From Brachybacterium kimchii (GTDB taxonomy: Bacteria; Actinomycetota; Actinomycetes; Actinomycetales; Dermabacteraceae): a stretch of DNA of 64,000 nucleotides. The number at the start of each line of letters is the position of its first letter. The stretch's first letter is position 1. Made by a program: the position numbers and the translations under genes. Shown piece after piece: positions 53,143 to 61,178 of the stretch. The stretch covers positions 2,790,001 through 2,854,000 of the forward strand of contig NZ_CP097218.1 of the NCBI RefSeq assembly GCF_023373525.1, given 5' to 3'. The notes below the pieces were generated by a model, which saw only the letters and a program-made list of their open reading frames with translations, was not told the origin of the DNA and made no database searches.

Positions 53143-53979
53143 ATGAGCAGCGTCGCGAACATCGCCCTTGCCGACGGCAACACCATCCCCCAGCTCGGCT
53201 ACGGCGTCTGGCAGGTCGAGGACGAGGTCGCGGCCGACGTCGTCGGCCAGGCCCTCGAGGCCGGCTACCGCCACATCGACACCGCCAAGGCGTACGACAA
53301 CGAGGAGGGCGTGGGCCGCGCCCTGCGCGCCTCCGGCCTGCCGCGCGAGGACGTCTTCGTCACCACCAAGCTGTGGAACGACGACCACGACTACGACCGC
53401 GCGATCGCGGCGCTCGACGCCTCGCTCGAGCGCCTGGGCCTCGAGTACGTGGACCTCTACCTCATCCACTGGGCGAAGCCCAAGCAGGGCAAGCACGTGG
53501 AGGCGTGGAAGGCGCTCGTGGAGCTGCAGAAGCGGGGGAAGGCGCGCTCGATCGGCGTCTCGAACTTCCCCGTGGCACAGCTCGAGGAGATCATCGAGGC
53601 CACGGGCGTGACCCCGGTGATCCACCAGATCGAGCTGCACCCCGACTTCGCCCAGGAGGAGCTGCGCGCCTTCGGCCGGGAGCACGGCATCCTCACCGAG
53701 GCCTGGTCTCCTCTGGGCCAGGGCGGCGAGCTGCTCCAGGACCCGGTGATCACGGGGATCGCCGCCGCCCACGGGGCCACCGCCGCGCAGGTCGTCATCG
53801 CCTGGCACCTCGCGATCGGGAACATCGTGATCCCGAAGTCCGTGACGCCCGAGCGCATCGTCTCGAACCTCGCCGCCGCGGAGCTCGAGCTCACCGACGA
53901 GGACCTCGAGCGCCTCGCGACCCTCGACCGGGGCGAGGCCGGCCGCATCGGCGCCGACCCGGCGGGCATCGAGTTCTGA
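53143..53979 (+). CDS. Aldo/keto reductase (2,5-diketogluconate reductase type)
   Basis: A 278-residue NADPH-dependent reductase. The catalytic tetrad is complete: Asp46 and Tyr51 (HIDTAKAYDNE), Lys76 (VTTKLW) and His109 (LIHW). C-terminal IPKSVTPERI binds the NADPH phosphate. It begins after GAGGAG. The style is that of DkgA-like enzymes reducing aldehydes, keto sugars or methylglyoxal in the cytoplasm. It converges on the IclR gene with 22 bp between stops. A LacI-type palindrome lies upstream. Confidence 0.88.
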   Translation: MSSVANIALADGNTIPQLGYGVWQVEDEVAADVVGQALEAGYRHIDTAKAYDNEEGVGRALRASGLPREDVFVTTKLWNDDHDYDRAIAALDASLERLGLEYVDLYLIHWAKPKQGKHVEAWKALVELQKRGKARSIGVSNFPVAQLEEIIEATGVTPVIHQIELHPDFAQEELRAFGREHGILTEAWSPLGQGGELLQDPVITGIAAAHGATAAQVVIAWHLAIGNIVIPKSVTPERIVSNLAAAELELTDEDLERLATLDRGEAGRIGADPAGIEF

Positions 53980-54001
53980 GACGCCGCGGCCCGGCGGCGC
54001 A

Positions 54002-54826
54002 CTAGTCCTCGGCGCGCTCCTCGCGAGGGCGCCGGCCGGTCGCGGCGCGGGCGACCTCCTCGGCGGCGGCCCGCACGGCACGCGCGCACTCGGCGACCTT
54101 GTCCTCGCCCAGGCGGTTGGACTGCCAGGTGAGGCCGATGGCCGCGATCGGCCAGTCCGCGTGGTCGAGCACGGGCGCCGCGACCGAGCGGTATCCGGGG
54201 GTGACCTCGCCGTCCTCGCGGGCGAAGCCGTCGCGGCGCACCTGCTCGAGGATCGCGGCGAGCTGCGCGGGCGTCGTCGGCCCGACCCCGGGCCGACGGG
54301 GCACGAGATCCTCGCGCGAGGTGAACAGGCTGCGCAGCTGCACGAGGGGCAGGGCCGCGAGCATCGCCCGGCCGGTCGCGGTGAGGTGCGCGGGGAGGCG
54401 CACACCCTGATCGGTGACGAGGCTGCCGCGCCCCTTCGCGCGGTCCTCGACGACGTAGAGGACGTCGCGGCCGTGGAGCACCGCGAGGTGACCGGACTCG
54501 CCGATGGTGTCGACGGTGCGCTCGAGGACGACCCGGCCCACCCGGGCGAGCGGCGCATGGCGCATGTAGCCGACGGCGACCTCGTAGGCGGCGGGCCCCA
54601 GCGCGTACAGCCGCTCCTGCGGAAGATGCAGCGCATAGCCGTGGGCGACGAGCGTCCCGAGCAGGTCGTACGTGGTCGACCTCGGCAGCTCGAGGTCCTG
54701 GGCCACGCGCGCGGCGGCCACGGGCGCCCGCCGCGAGGAGAGGTACGTCAGCACGCGCAGAGTGGCGTCCGCGGCCGGCGCCTTGGGCGGCTTCGGGGAC
54801 GTCTGGTCCGGGGTTCGGGATGCCAT
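54002..54826 (-). CDS. IclR-family regulator
   Basis: A 274-residue regulator starting MASRTPDQT. It has the IclR winged helix (about 22-80; AARVAQDLELPRSTTYDLLGTL) and ligand domain (about 95-260; HLTATGRAMLAALP). IclR proteins often sense small organic acids. It is divergent from a dicarboxylate symporter, with overlapping TGACC/GGTCA half-sites on the symporter promoter, so it very likely controls that gene. Confidence 0.86.
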   Translation of the reverse strand: MASRTPDQTSPKPPKAPAADATLRVLTYLSSRRAPVAAARVAQDLELPRSTTYDLLGTLVAHGYALHLPQERLYALGPAAYEVAVGYMRHAPLARVGRVVLERTVDTIGESGHLAVLHGRDVLYVVEDRAKGRGSLVTDQGVRLPAHLTATGRAMLAALPLVQLRSLFTSREDLVPRRPGVGPTTPAQLAAILEQVRRDGFAREDGEVTPGYRSVAAPVLDHADWPIAAIGLTWQSNRLGEDKVAECARAVRAAAEEVARAATGRRPREERAED

Positions 54827-54954
54827 AGTCCGACCAGGATGCCATTGCGCGCCCGGATCGCCGGACTCGTCGGCCGGTTCTCCTCCGCGGCGGGGCACCC
54901 GGTTCCGCGCGGATGACCGGCCGCCGACCGACCAGATCCATAGCCTCGCTTATG

Positions 54955-55002
54955 TGACCCTATGGTCAAGGCATTGACCTGGCCGGGGCGTGCTCCTAAC
55001 GT
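54955..55002 (+). promoter_or_regulatory. Symporter promoter with overlapping IclR-like half-sites
   Basis: -35 TTGACC (54974-54979), 17-bp spacer and -10 TAACGT (54997-55002) form a textbook vegetative promoter, 8 nt before the GTG start. Half-sites TGACC (54955-54959), GGTCAA (54964-54969) and TTGACC (54974-54979) make two dyads with centres 10 bp apart, the second over the -35. Confidence 0.7.
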
Positions 55003-55010
55003 CGTCCCTC

Positions 55011-56528
55011 GTGAGCACCACGACCCCCTCCCCCGCCCCGCGCAGCACCCGCAACCCGTTGCGCGCGATCGCGCGCATCCCCTTCGGCTGGCAGGTCCTC
55101 ATCGGCCTGGTCCTCGGCGTCGCCCTCGGCCTCGTGGCCTCGGCGATGGGCCCCGGCAGCGGAGAGGAGGGCGCCAACTGGCTGACCACCACCCTGGACA
55201 CCATCGGCACCGCCTTCGTCACGCTGCTGAAGGCCCTGGTCCCGCCGCTGATCTTCCTCGCGATCGTCACCTCGATCGCGAACCTGCGGAAGGTCACGAA
55301 CGCCGCCCGACTCGCCTGGAAGACCCTGCTCTGGTTCGCGATCACCTCGCTGATCGCCGTGCTCATCGGCATCGGCCTGGGCGCGATCACGAGCCCCGGC
55401 GCGAACTCGAGCGTCTCGGCCGACACCGCGCAGGCCTCCGACACGCAGGGCACCTGGCTCGACTTCCTCATCGGCCTGGTCCCCTCGAACTTCCTGGGCA
55501 TCGAAGGCAGCGCGGGCGACGACGGCTCGATCTCCCTGAGCTTCAACGCGCTGCAGATCCTCGTCATCTCGATCGCCGTGGGCATCGCCGTGCTCTCCGT
55601 CGGCGAGAAGGCCGATCCGTTCCTCAAGATCACCGGCTCCGCCCTCGAGATCGTCCAGAAGCTGCTGTGGTGGGTCATCCGCCTCGCGCCGATCGGCACC
55701 GTGGGCCTGCTGGGCAACGCGGTGGCCAGCTACGGCTGGGACGCGATCGGGCAGCTCGGCGTGTTCGTGGCCGACGTCTACATCGGCATGCTGCTGGTGC
55801 TGCTCGTGGTCTACCCGATCCTGCTGCGCACCAGCGGCCTCTCGATCGGCTCGTTCTTCCGCGGCGTGTGGCCCGCGACCTCGCTCGGCTTCGTCTCCCG
55901 CAGCTCGCTGGGCACCATGCCGATGACCCAGACGGTCACCGAGCGCATGGGCGTGCCGCGCCACTACGCCTCCTTCTCGATCCCGCTCGGCGCGACCACC
56001 AAGATGGACGGCTGCGCCGCCATCTACCCGGCGCTCGCCGCGATCTTCGTGGCGAACTTCTTCGGCGTCCCGCTCGGCATCACCGACTACCTGCTGATCG
56101 TGCTGGTCTCCGTGCTGGGCTCGGCGGCGACCGCCGGCATGACCGGCGCGACCGTCATGCTCACCCTGACCCTGTCGACCCTGGGCCTCCCGCTCGAGGG
56201 CGTGGGCCTGCTGCTCGCGATCGACCCGATCCTGGACATGGGCCGCACCGCCCTGAACGTCACCGGCCAGTCCCTGGTCGCGGTGATCGTCGCCAAGCGC
56301 GAGAAGATTCTGGACCAGAACGCCTACGACGACTCCGTGCGCACGTCCTTCGCCGAGATCCAGGCCGACCAGAAGGCCGAGGCGGAGGCGTTCGCAGAGG
56401 TCGAGGCCGAGGTCGCCGCCCAGGAGCCCGGCGCACCGGCGCAGGACGCCATCGCGGATCCCACTGCGCCCGACGCGGACAGGACGACGCGCACCGAGGC
56501 CGCCGAGGCGGCGCGCCCGCAGGTCTGA
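55011..56528 (+). CDS. DAACS-family dicarboxylate/amino acid:cation symporter
   Basis: A 505-residue carrier. GTG 55011 is the start, 8 nt after the -10, so the mRNA is close to leaderless. Family motifs include LGTMPMTQTV (re-entrant loop serine-rich region), ATTKMDGCAAIYPALAAIFVAN (the cation/substrate helix) and GATVMLTLTLSTLGLPLEG. It resembles GltP/DctA and would import C4-dicarboxylates, glutamate or serine with Na+ or H+. The last 55 residues form an Ala/Glu-rich tail. Control by the divergent IclR is likely. Confidence 0.88.
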   Translation: MSTTTPSPAPRSTRNPLRAIARIPFGWQVLIGLVLGVALGLVASAMGPGSGEEGANWLTTTLDTIGTAFVTLLKALVPPLIFLAIVTSIANLRKVTNAARLAWKTLLWFAITSLIAVLIGIGLGAITSPGANSSVSADTAQASDTQGTWLDFLIGLVPSNFLGIEGSAGDDGSISLSFNALQILVISIAVGIAVLSVGEKADPFLKITGSALEIVQKLLWWVIRLAPIGTVGLLGNAVASYGWDAIGQLGVFVADVYIGMLLVLLVVYPILLRTSGLSIGSFFRGVWPATSLGFVSRSSLGTMPMTQTVTERMGVPRHYASFSIPLGATTKMDGCAAIYPALAAIFVANFFGVPLGITDYLLIVLVSVLGSAATAGMTGATVMLTLTLSTLGLPLEGVGLLLAIDPILDMGRTALNVTGQSLVAVIVAKREKILDQNAYDDSVRTSFAEIQADQKAEAEAFAEVEAEVAAQEPGAPAQDAIADPTAPDADRTTRTEAAEAARPQV

Positions 56529-56578
56529 GCGCGCCCGCGACCAGTGGAAATCGGTCGCCGTGCTCGGCCTCTGCGCGG

Positions 56579-56584
56579 TACCGT
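56579..56584 (+). promoter_or_regulatory. -10 box of a leaderless kinase-like gene
   Basis: TACCGT followed by 7 nt and GTG at 56592, with no ribosome site. Confidence 0.5.
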
Positions 56585-56591
56585 CCCGGGC

Positions 56592-57422
56592 GTGGAGACC
56601 GGAGACGACGCCCGCGAGATCCCGCTGACCGGTGGGAACGCGAGCGCGGGCGTGGTGCGCGTCGGCGACACCGTGCGCAAGCCGTGGCACGCCGGCACGC
56701 CGCTCGTCGCCCGGTACACGGAGGCGCTGCGCGCGGCGGGGATCGACGTGCCCGCCCACCTGGGCCGTGACGACACGGGCCGGCAGATCATCGAGCACGT
56801 GCCGGGCGTCCTCGCCATGGACATCGGGCAGCTCGACGTCGGCCGTCTGGAGCGCGTCGGCCGCCTGGTGCGCGACGTGCACGAGGCGAGCGCCGCCCTG
56901 CCGCGGGACCGGTTCCCGCTTTCCCCGATTCCGGGGATCACCGCCGCCGGGCGCGGGACCTCCGACCCGCTCGGCGCCCGCTGGGAGGTGCTGCTGCCCG
57001 CCCCGACACCGCCCGAGCTGATCTGCCACCACGACATCGCCCCCTGGAACCTGCTGGTGGACGGCGAGCGGATGATCCTCATCGACCTCGACGGCGCCGG
57101 GCCGAGCACCCGCGCGTGGGACCTCGCCTATGCGGCGCAGTCGTTCTCGGGAATGGTCGCCGGGGCCGACCCCGCGGACGTCGCCGCGCGCCTGCGGGCC
57201 CTCGTCGTCGACGGCTACGAGGCCGACGCGGACCTGCGCGCCCAGCTGCCGCGACTCCTGGCCGAGCGCACGCAGGCGATGCACGACCTGCTCGTGCGCT
57301 CGCACGCCGAGGGTCGCGAGCCGTGGGGGTCGATGTTCATGACGGGTCACGGCGAGCACTGGCGGGAGGCGGCCGCGTTCGCTGCCGCCCATGAGGGGGA
57401 GTGGCGAGGCGCGCTCAGCTGA
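56592..57422 (+). CDS. Aminoglycoside-phosphotransferase-family kinase-like protein
   Basis: A 276-residue APH-type phosphotransferase. The catalytic loop ICHHDIAPWNLLV (near 142-154) and metal aspartate LIDLDGAGP (near 163) are both present. GTG 56592 is preferred because it follows TACCGT by 7 nt. In this family the phosphate acceptor may be an antibiotic, choline, homoserine or fructosamine; there is no evidence of resistance function here. It stands after the symporter but with its own promoter. Confidence 0.8.
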   Translation: METGDDAREIPLTGGNASAGVVRVGDTVRKPWHAGTPLVARYTEALRAAGIDVPAHLGRDDTGRQIIEHVPGVLAMDIGQLDVGRLERVGRLVRDVHEASAALPRDRFPLSPIPGITAAGRGTSDPLGARWEVLLPAPTPPELICHHDIAPWNLLVDGERMILIDLDGAGPSTRAWDLAYAAQSFSGMVAGADPADVAARLRALVVDGYEADADLRAQLPRLLAERTQAMHDLLVRSHAEGREPWGSMFMTGHGEHWREAAAFAAAHEGEWRGALS

Positions 57423-57449
57423 GGGCGCGGAGACCGCCGGTCGCCCCGG

Positions 57450-57455
57450 TACTCT
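57450..57455 (+). promoter_or_regulatory. -10 box of the leaderless MerR-type gene
   Basis: TACTCT ends 7 nt before ATG 57463; no Shine-Dalgarno sequence is visible. Confidence 0.5.
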
Positions 57456-57462
57456 CCGGGGC

Positions 57463-57861
57463 ATGGACGCCGCCGACCAGCCCCGCAGCGCCGTCGACCC
57501 GGACAGCGCCGATCGCTCCCCCGCGGATGCAGCCGCCGCGACCGGGCTCAGCCTCGACACCCTGCGCTACTACGAGCGCGAGGGGCTGATCGGCCCGATC
57601 GCACGCGACGCCGCCGGCCGACGCCGGTACTCCGCCGACGACGTGGCCTGGATCGGCATCGTCACCTGCCGGCGCGATGCCGGCCTCGGGATCGACGACC
57701 TGCGACGATTCACGAGGCTGCTGACGCAGAGCGCGGATCCCACGGATCGCGTCGCCTTCCTGGGGGAGCGGCGTGCCGAGCTCGAGGAGCGGCAGCGGGC
57801 GACGCGGCGTGCCCTCGAGGTGCTCGACGACAAGATCGCCTACTACGGAGCGCGCGACTGA
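57463..57861 (+). CDS. Small MerR-family regulator
   Basis: A 132-residue MerR protein: a 20-residue Ala/Asp tail, the winged helix (about 24-75; AAAATGLSLDTLRYYEREGLI) and a C-terminal dimerisation coiled coil (about 95-128). No cysteine-based metal motif is seen, so it is closer to the NmlR/AdhR-like MerR group than to metal sensors. It converges with the AKR gene, whose promoter has a MerR-style 19-bp spacer and dyad, making that its probable target. Confidence 0.85.
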   Translation: MDAADQPRSAVDPDSADRSPADAAAATGLSLDTLRYYEREGLIGPIARDAAGRRRYSADDVAWIGIVTCRRDAGLGIDDLRRFTRLLTQSADPTDRVAFLGERRAELEERQRATRRALEVLDDKIAYYGARD

Positions 57862-57914
57862 GTGCAGGGGTGACGGTCGCGGAGCGAGTCCGCCCCCTCC
57901 GACGGCGTCGGCCC

Positions 57915-58892
57915 TCACCCCGCAGCGTCGAGGGTCTCCCTCTCCTCCGCGGTGAGAACGGTGGTCGCTCCTCGCCAGGCCTCGTCGAGCTGCTCGATCC
58001 GGCTGCCGCCGATGATGGGCACCAGGGCGGGCGCACCGCCGGTGAGCCAGGCGAGCGCCACCTGGCCGCGACTGAGCCCGCGACCGCCCGCCACCTCGGC
58101 GAGGGCCTTCATGCGCCTCTCGTTGCCAGGATGGCGGTACTCGGTGGACAGCGGACGGTCCGCGCGGTCGTATGCGCCGCGCAGCAGCGGGGTATAGACC
58201 CAGCCGGTCAGCGCCGGGTCGCGGCGCAGAAGGTCGAGACCGTCGGCGCCGAGCATGCCGAGCTCCACGGGCTGCCCCTCGACCTCGGTGCCGGGCAGGG
58301 GCTGCAGGTAGGAGAAGCGCTGCTGGTAGGCCGACGGGCCCGCCAGGCCCGCCTCGCGGGCGTGGAGCCGGGCCACGGCGAGGCGCCAGGAGGGATGGTT
58401 CGACAGCCCCCAGGCGCGCACGCGCCCGTCGGCCACGAGAACTCCGAAGGTGTCCACGACCTGCGTGAACGGCACGTCATGGTCTTCGATGTGCGCCCAG
58501 TAGAGGTCGACGGCGTCGACGCCGAGGCGCTCGAGGCTGCGGGAGAGCGCGCGGTCTACGGCATCCGGCGCGAGGCCCTCGAGATCGTCCGGAAAACCAC
58601 CAGGACGGTTCGGCTCGGCGCCGACCTTGGTGCTGATCCTGACCGGGGCGCCGGGGTTCGCGCGCAGCCAGCGGCCGATGACGGCCTCGCTCTGCCCGCC
58701 GAGTCCCGAAGGGTCCTGGTCGAAGTAGTAGTTGTCGGAGGTGTCGAGCCAGCGTCCGCCGAGCTCGACGAAGCGGTCCAGGAGGCCGAAGCTCTCGCGT
58801 TCGTCGAGTCGCGTGCCCATGTGCATGGTGCCGAGGGCGGGCGGTGCGGGCGTCGTCGGGAGGGCGGGTGCGGGTGCTGCGATGCGTGCCAT
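57915..58892 (-). CDS. Aldo/keto reductase, probable MerR target
   Basis: A 325-residue AKR of the longer YghZ/perakine-reductase-like group. Asp-Tyr (WLDTSDNYYF), Lys (RISTKVGA) and His (DLYWAHIED) supply the catalytic tetrad. ATG 58892 (MARIAAPAP) is chosen because it lies exactly 7 nt after the -10 of the MerR-type promoter; ATGs at 58898 and 58904 would fall inside or upstream of it. Substrate unknown; likely aldehyde detoxification or sugar-aldehyde reduction. It is divergent from an EamA carrier. Confidence 0.83.
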   Translation of the reverse strand: MARIAAPAPALPTTPAPPALGTMHMGTRLDERESFGLLDRFVELGGRWLDTSDNYYFDQDPSGLGGQSEAVIGRWLRANPGAPVRISTKVGAEPNRPGGFPDDLEGLAPDAVDRALSRSLERLGVDAVDLYWAHIEDHDVPFTQVVDTFGVLVADGRVRAWGLSNHPSWRLAVARLHAREAGLAGPSAYQQRFSYLQPLPGTEVEGQPVELGMLGADGLDLLRRDPALTGWVYTPLLRGAYDRADRPLSTEYRHPGNERRMKALAEVAGGRGLSRGQVALAWLTGGAPALVPIIGGSRIEQLDEAWRGATTVLTAEERETLDAAG

Positions 58893-58899
58893 GCGCATG

Positions 58900-58930
58900 A
58901 GCATGGATGCTGGAGCGCGCTCCAGGTCAA
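58900..58930 (-). promoter_or_regulatory. MerR-type promoter: 19-bp spacer with 16-bp dyad
   Basis: Reading the minus strand, TTGACC (58930-58925), a 19-nt spacer and CATGCT (58905-58900) form an overlong promoter. The spacer is covered by the perfect palindrome CTGGAGCGCGCTCCAG (58910-58925). Overlong spacers carrying the operator are the hallmark of MerR-activated promoters. Confidence 0.7.
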
Positions 58931-58941
58931 GGGCCTCCGCG

Positions 58942-59001
58942 TAGCCTTCTCGAATGTCGTCCCACGCCCGCACGATCGTGAGTGCGGCCGAGCGCCCATG
59001 A
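58942..59001 (+). CDS. Leaderless 15-codon upstream ORF coupled to the EamA gene
   Basis: TAGCCT (58942-58947) is followed 6 nt later by ATG 58954, which opens the frame MSSHARTIVSAAERP and ends with TGA 58999-59001, overlapping the carrier ATG as ATGA. The entry includes the -10. Since the carrier itself has no ribosome site, translation may enter through this leaderless mini-ORF and reinitiate at the overlap. Confidence 0.4.
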
Positions 59002-59864
59002 CGCCCTCCGCCCTGACGCTCGTGCTCACCGCGGCTGTGCTGCACGCCCTCTGGAACCTCGCCGCCAAACGCGCGAGCGGCGACGGGTACGTGTTCGTGT
59101 GGTGGTACAACGTCTTCTCCGCCGTCCTGTGGCTGCCGATCGGGCTCATGCTCCTCGCCCGCGCCGGGTGGCCCTGGAGCTGGGAGCTGCTGGTGGGTCC
59201 CGCGGTCTCCGCGGTCTTCCACATCGCCTACCAGCTGTGCCTGCAGACGGGATACCAGCGCGCCGACCTGGGCGTCGTCTACCCCGTCGCCCGCGGGACG
59301 GGCCCTCTGCTGACCGTCGTGCTCGCCCTCACGGTGCTCGGGGAGCGCCCCGGGTGGCCGGCGATCGCGGGGGCCGTGGTGGTGATCGCCGGGATCGTGG
59401 TCGTGGCCGCCGGCGGTGCGCGCGCCCTGCGGCACCGGGCGTCGACGGGCATCGCCTGGGGCGCCGCGACCGGCGTCGGCATCGCCGCGTACACCCTGTG
59501 GGACGACCACGCGGTGACCGCGTGGGGCCTCGCGCCCGTCGTCTACTTCTCCTTCGGCTGCACCCTGCAGGCGCTCGCGATGACGCCCGGCGCCCTGCGC
59601 CGGCGACGCGCGCTGCCGGTGGTCGGCGTGCTGCGCCGACGGTGGCAGGAGATCGGCGTGGTCGCCGTGCTCTCCCCGCTCGCGTACGTCCTCGTGCTCG
59701 AGGCCATGCGGTCCACGCCGGTCTCGCTCGTGGCGCCGGCGCGCGAGTCCTCGATCGTGGTGGGGTCGCTGCTGGCCTGGTGGCTGTTCCGCGAGCCGGA
59801 CCCGGTGCGCCGGGTGCTGGGGGCGGCGATCGTGCTCGGCGGCATCGTCCTCATCGTGGCGTGA
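58998..59864 (+). CDS. EamA/DMT-family transporter
   Basis: A 288-residue carrier with ten short membrane helices in two EamA-like halves. Typical features are ALWNLAAKRASG in helix 1, YPVARGTGPLLTVVLALTVLGERP at the end of the first half and the matching APARESSIVVGSLLAWWLFREP of the second. Such proteins export metabolites or amino acids. Start ATG 58998 overlaps the mini-ORF stop. Its promoter region is shared with the MerR dyad, so the regulator may influence both directions. Confidence 0.82.
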   Translation: MTPSALTLVLTAAVLHALWNLAAKRASGDGYVFVWWYNVFSAVLWLPIGLMLLARAGWPWSWELLVGPAVSAVFHIAYQLCLQTGYQRADLGVVYPVARGTGPLLTVVLALTVLGERPGWPAIAGAVVVIAGIVVVAAGGARALRHRASTGIAWGAATGVGIAAYTLWDDHAVTAWGLAPVVYFSFGCTLQALAMTPGALRRRRALPVVGVLRRRWQEIGVVAVLSPLAYVLVLEAMRSTPVSLVAPARESSIVVGSLLAWWLFREPDPVRRVLGAAIVLGGIVLIVA

Positions 59865-59905
59865 TCCGGCCTCGCGCAGAGATCGGCGCACGGCCGGCCT
59901 TGCGC

Positions 59906-59920
59906 TTGACGCGACGTCAA
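59906..59920. promoter_or_regulatory. MerR/TipA-type dyad before the TipA-like gene
   Basis: TTGACG-cga-CGTCAA has perfect 6-bp arms about 95 bp before the gene and begins with a good -35 hexamer. I could not identify a convincing -10 at 17-19 bp. Confidence 0.45.
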
Positions 59921-60034
59921 CTCCTCGCGTCGCTCCTGCCGACGCGGGACCGCCGCGTTCGACGAGGATGATCCGGCGACCACGCCGAGAACAGGCCGAG
60001 CACAGGAGAACCGATGACGACGTAGCCGGCCGAC

Positions 60035-60769
60035 GTGCCGATCGGGGAGCTCGCGCAGCGCGTGGGCATCTCGACCCGCACCCTGCGCCACTACGACGCG
60101 AGCGGACTGCTCCCGCCGTCGCGCACGGATCATGCCGGGCAGAGGTTCTACGACGACGAGGCCGTGGCCGTGCTGCTGCGCATCGTCGCGCTCAGGGACC
60201 TCGGCCTGGGACTCGAGGCGATCCGGGAGATGCTCTCCCGGCCCACCCCGAATGTCGACGCCCTCACCGAGCACGCAGACCTGTTGTGGGAGCAGATCTC
60301 CCGCCTGAGCAGGCAGCTCGCGTCGGTCACCACGACCCTGCAGTCACTGCGGAGCAAGGAGAGCATCATGACCGAGCGCACCTTCGACGGCTTCGACCCC
60401 GAGGTCTTCGCGCAGGAGGTGACCGAGTGCTGGGGCGCCGACGCCCATCGGCGGTCGATCGGAGCCTGGAACTCGATGAGCGCCGAGGAGAAGGAGACGG
60501 AGCGCGCCCTCTCCCAGTCCCTCGTCGACGCCTTCGCCTCCGCCGACGAGCAGGGCCTGCCCCCGGAGGATCCCCAGGTCCAGGCGATCTGCGCGCGGCA
60601 CGTCGCCTGGCTCGCGCGGTACACCGACCCGACGCCGACGTACATCCGGAACCTCGTGCCGATGTACGCCGACGACCCGCGCTTCGACGCGACCTACCGG
60701 GGCCATGGCGCATACGTGCGCGACGCCCTCCTCGCCTACGTCGAATCGGGGGCCATGGGCCCGGGCTGA
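60035..60769 (+). CDS. MerR-family regulator with TipAS-like domain; natural start interrupted by an amber codon
   Basis: From the GTG at 60035 the frame encodes 244 residues: MerR winged helix (about 3-70; GELAQRVGISTRTLRHYDASG), coiled coil, and a C-terminal TipAS/albicidin-resistance-like domain (about 115-244; SIGAWNSMSAEEKETE), which binds thiopeptide-like or other drugs in known members. Oddly, the only good ribosome site (ACAGGAG) serves ATG 60014 in the same frame, which reads Met-Thr-Thr-amber, then Pro-Ala-Asp and the GTG codon. A single C-to-T change of a Gln codon would explain it. The gene is either weakly translated from GTG, reinitiates there, or is newly broken. Confidence 0.7.
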   Translation: MPIGELAQRVGISTRTLRHYDASGLLPPSRTDHAGQRFYDDEAVAVLLRIVALRDLGLGLEAIREMLSRPTPNVDALTEHADLLWEQISRLSRQLASVTTTLQSLRSKESIMTERTFDGFDPEVFAQEVTECWGADAHRRSIGAWNSMSAEEKETERALSQSLVDAFASADEQGLPPEDPQVQAICARHVAWLARYTDPTPTYIRNLVPMYADDPRFDATYRGHGAYVRDALLAYVESGAMGPG

Positions 60770-61178
60770 CGAGATGCAGGCGGGGCAGGGGCGGCCGCAG
60801 GCGAGGCAGGGCGGGGGGATCCGGCCGGTCCTGTCGCGGACGGGCCGATGCTGGGGAGCCGTGGCGATATCGCCATGGCTCCTCACCAGCGGCCCTTCCG
60901 TGACAACCGCCCGTCGACGACCCGTGCCCGTGCCCCGTGCCCCGTGCCCCGTGCGCCGTGCGCCATACCGTGACGCACCGGATATCAGGTGCGATCCCGC
61001 ACCCTCGGATCTGTGACCTCCGCGGCCGTCCCGGAGCGGACCCCTGGCCGCGGAGCGGCGCCCCCGGATAGGCTCCGTGCGTCCCATCAGCAGTGCATCA
61101 CCTCGGGTCCGCAGATCATCCGGCACATCTCTTCCGGCGCGGGCCGTCCAAGGCGGCACCCCACCGTCCGGAGGATCG
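60770..61178. other. 409-bp gap: big hairpin, tandem repeat and promoter
   Basis: A 28-bp palindrome with one G/T mismatch (60855-60882, centre GGCGATATCGCC) extends outward to GCTGG/CCAGC near 60850-60890. A CCCGTGC tandem repeat of five to six units occupies 60921-60963. GGTGCG-atcc-CGCACC (60988-61003) is a smaller dyad, and TAGGCT (61069-61074) is a likely -10 for the MFS gene. No coding frame looks real. Confidence 0.5.
60921..60963. repeat. CCCGTGC heptamer tandem repeat
   Basis: About five perfect copies of a 7-bp unit, with two variant units (GCCGTGC) at the right end, in noncoding DNA. Copy number could vary between strains. Confidence 0.6.

Noticed and set aside
56592..57422. Antibiotic-resistance gene
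   Set aside because: The APH fold alone does not indicate aminoglycoside modification, and no resistance or mobile-element context exists.
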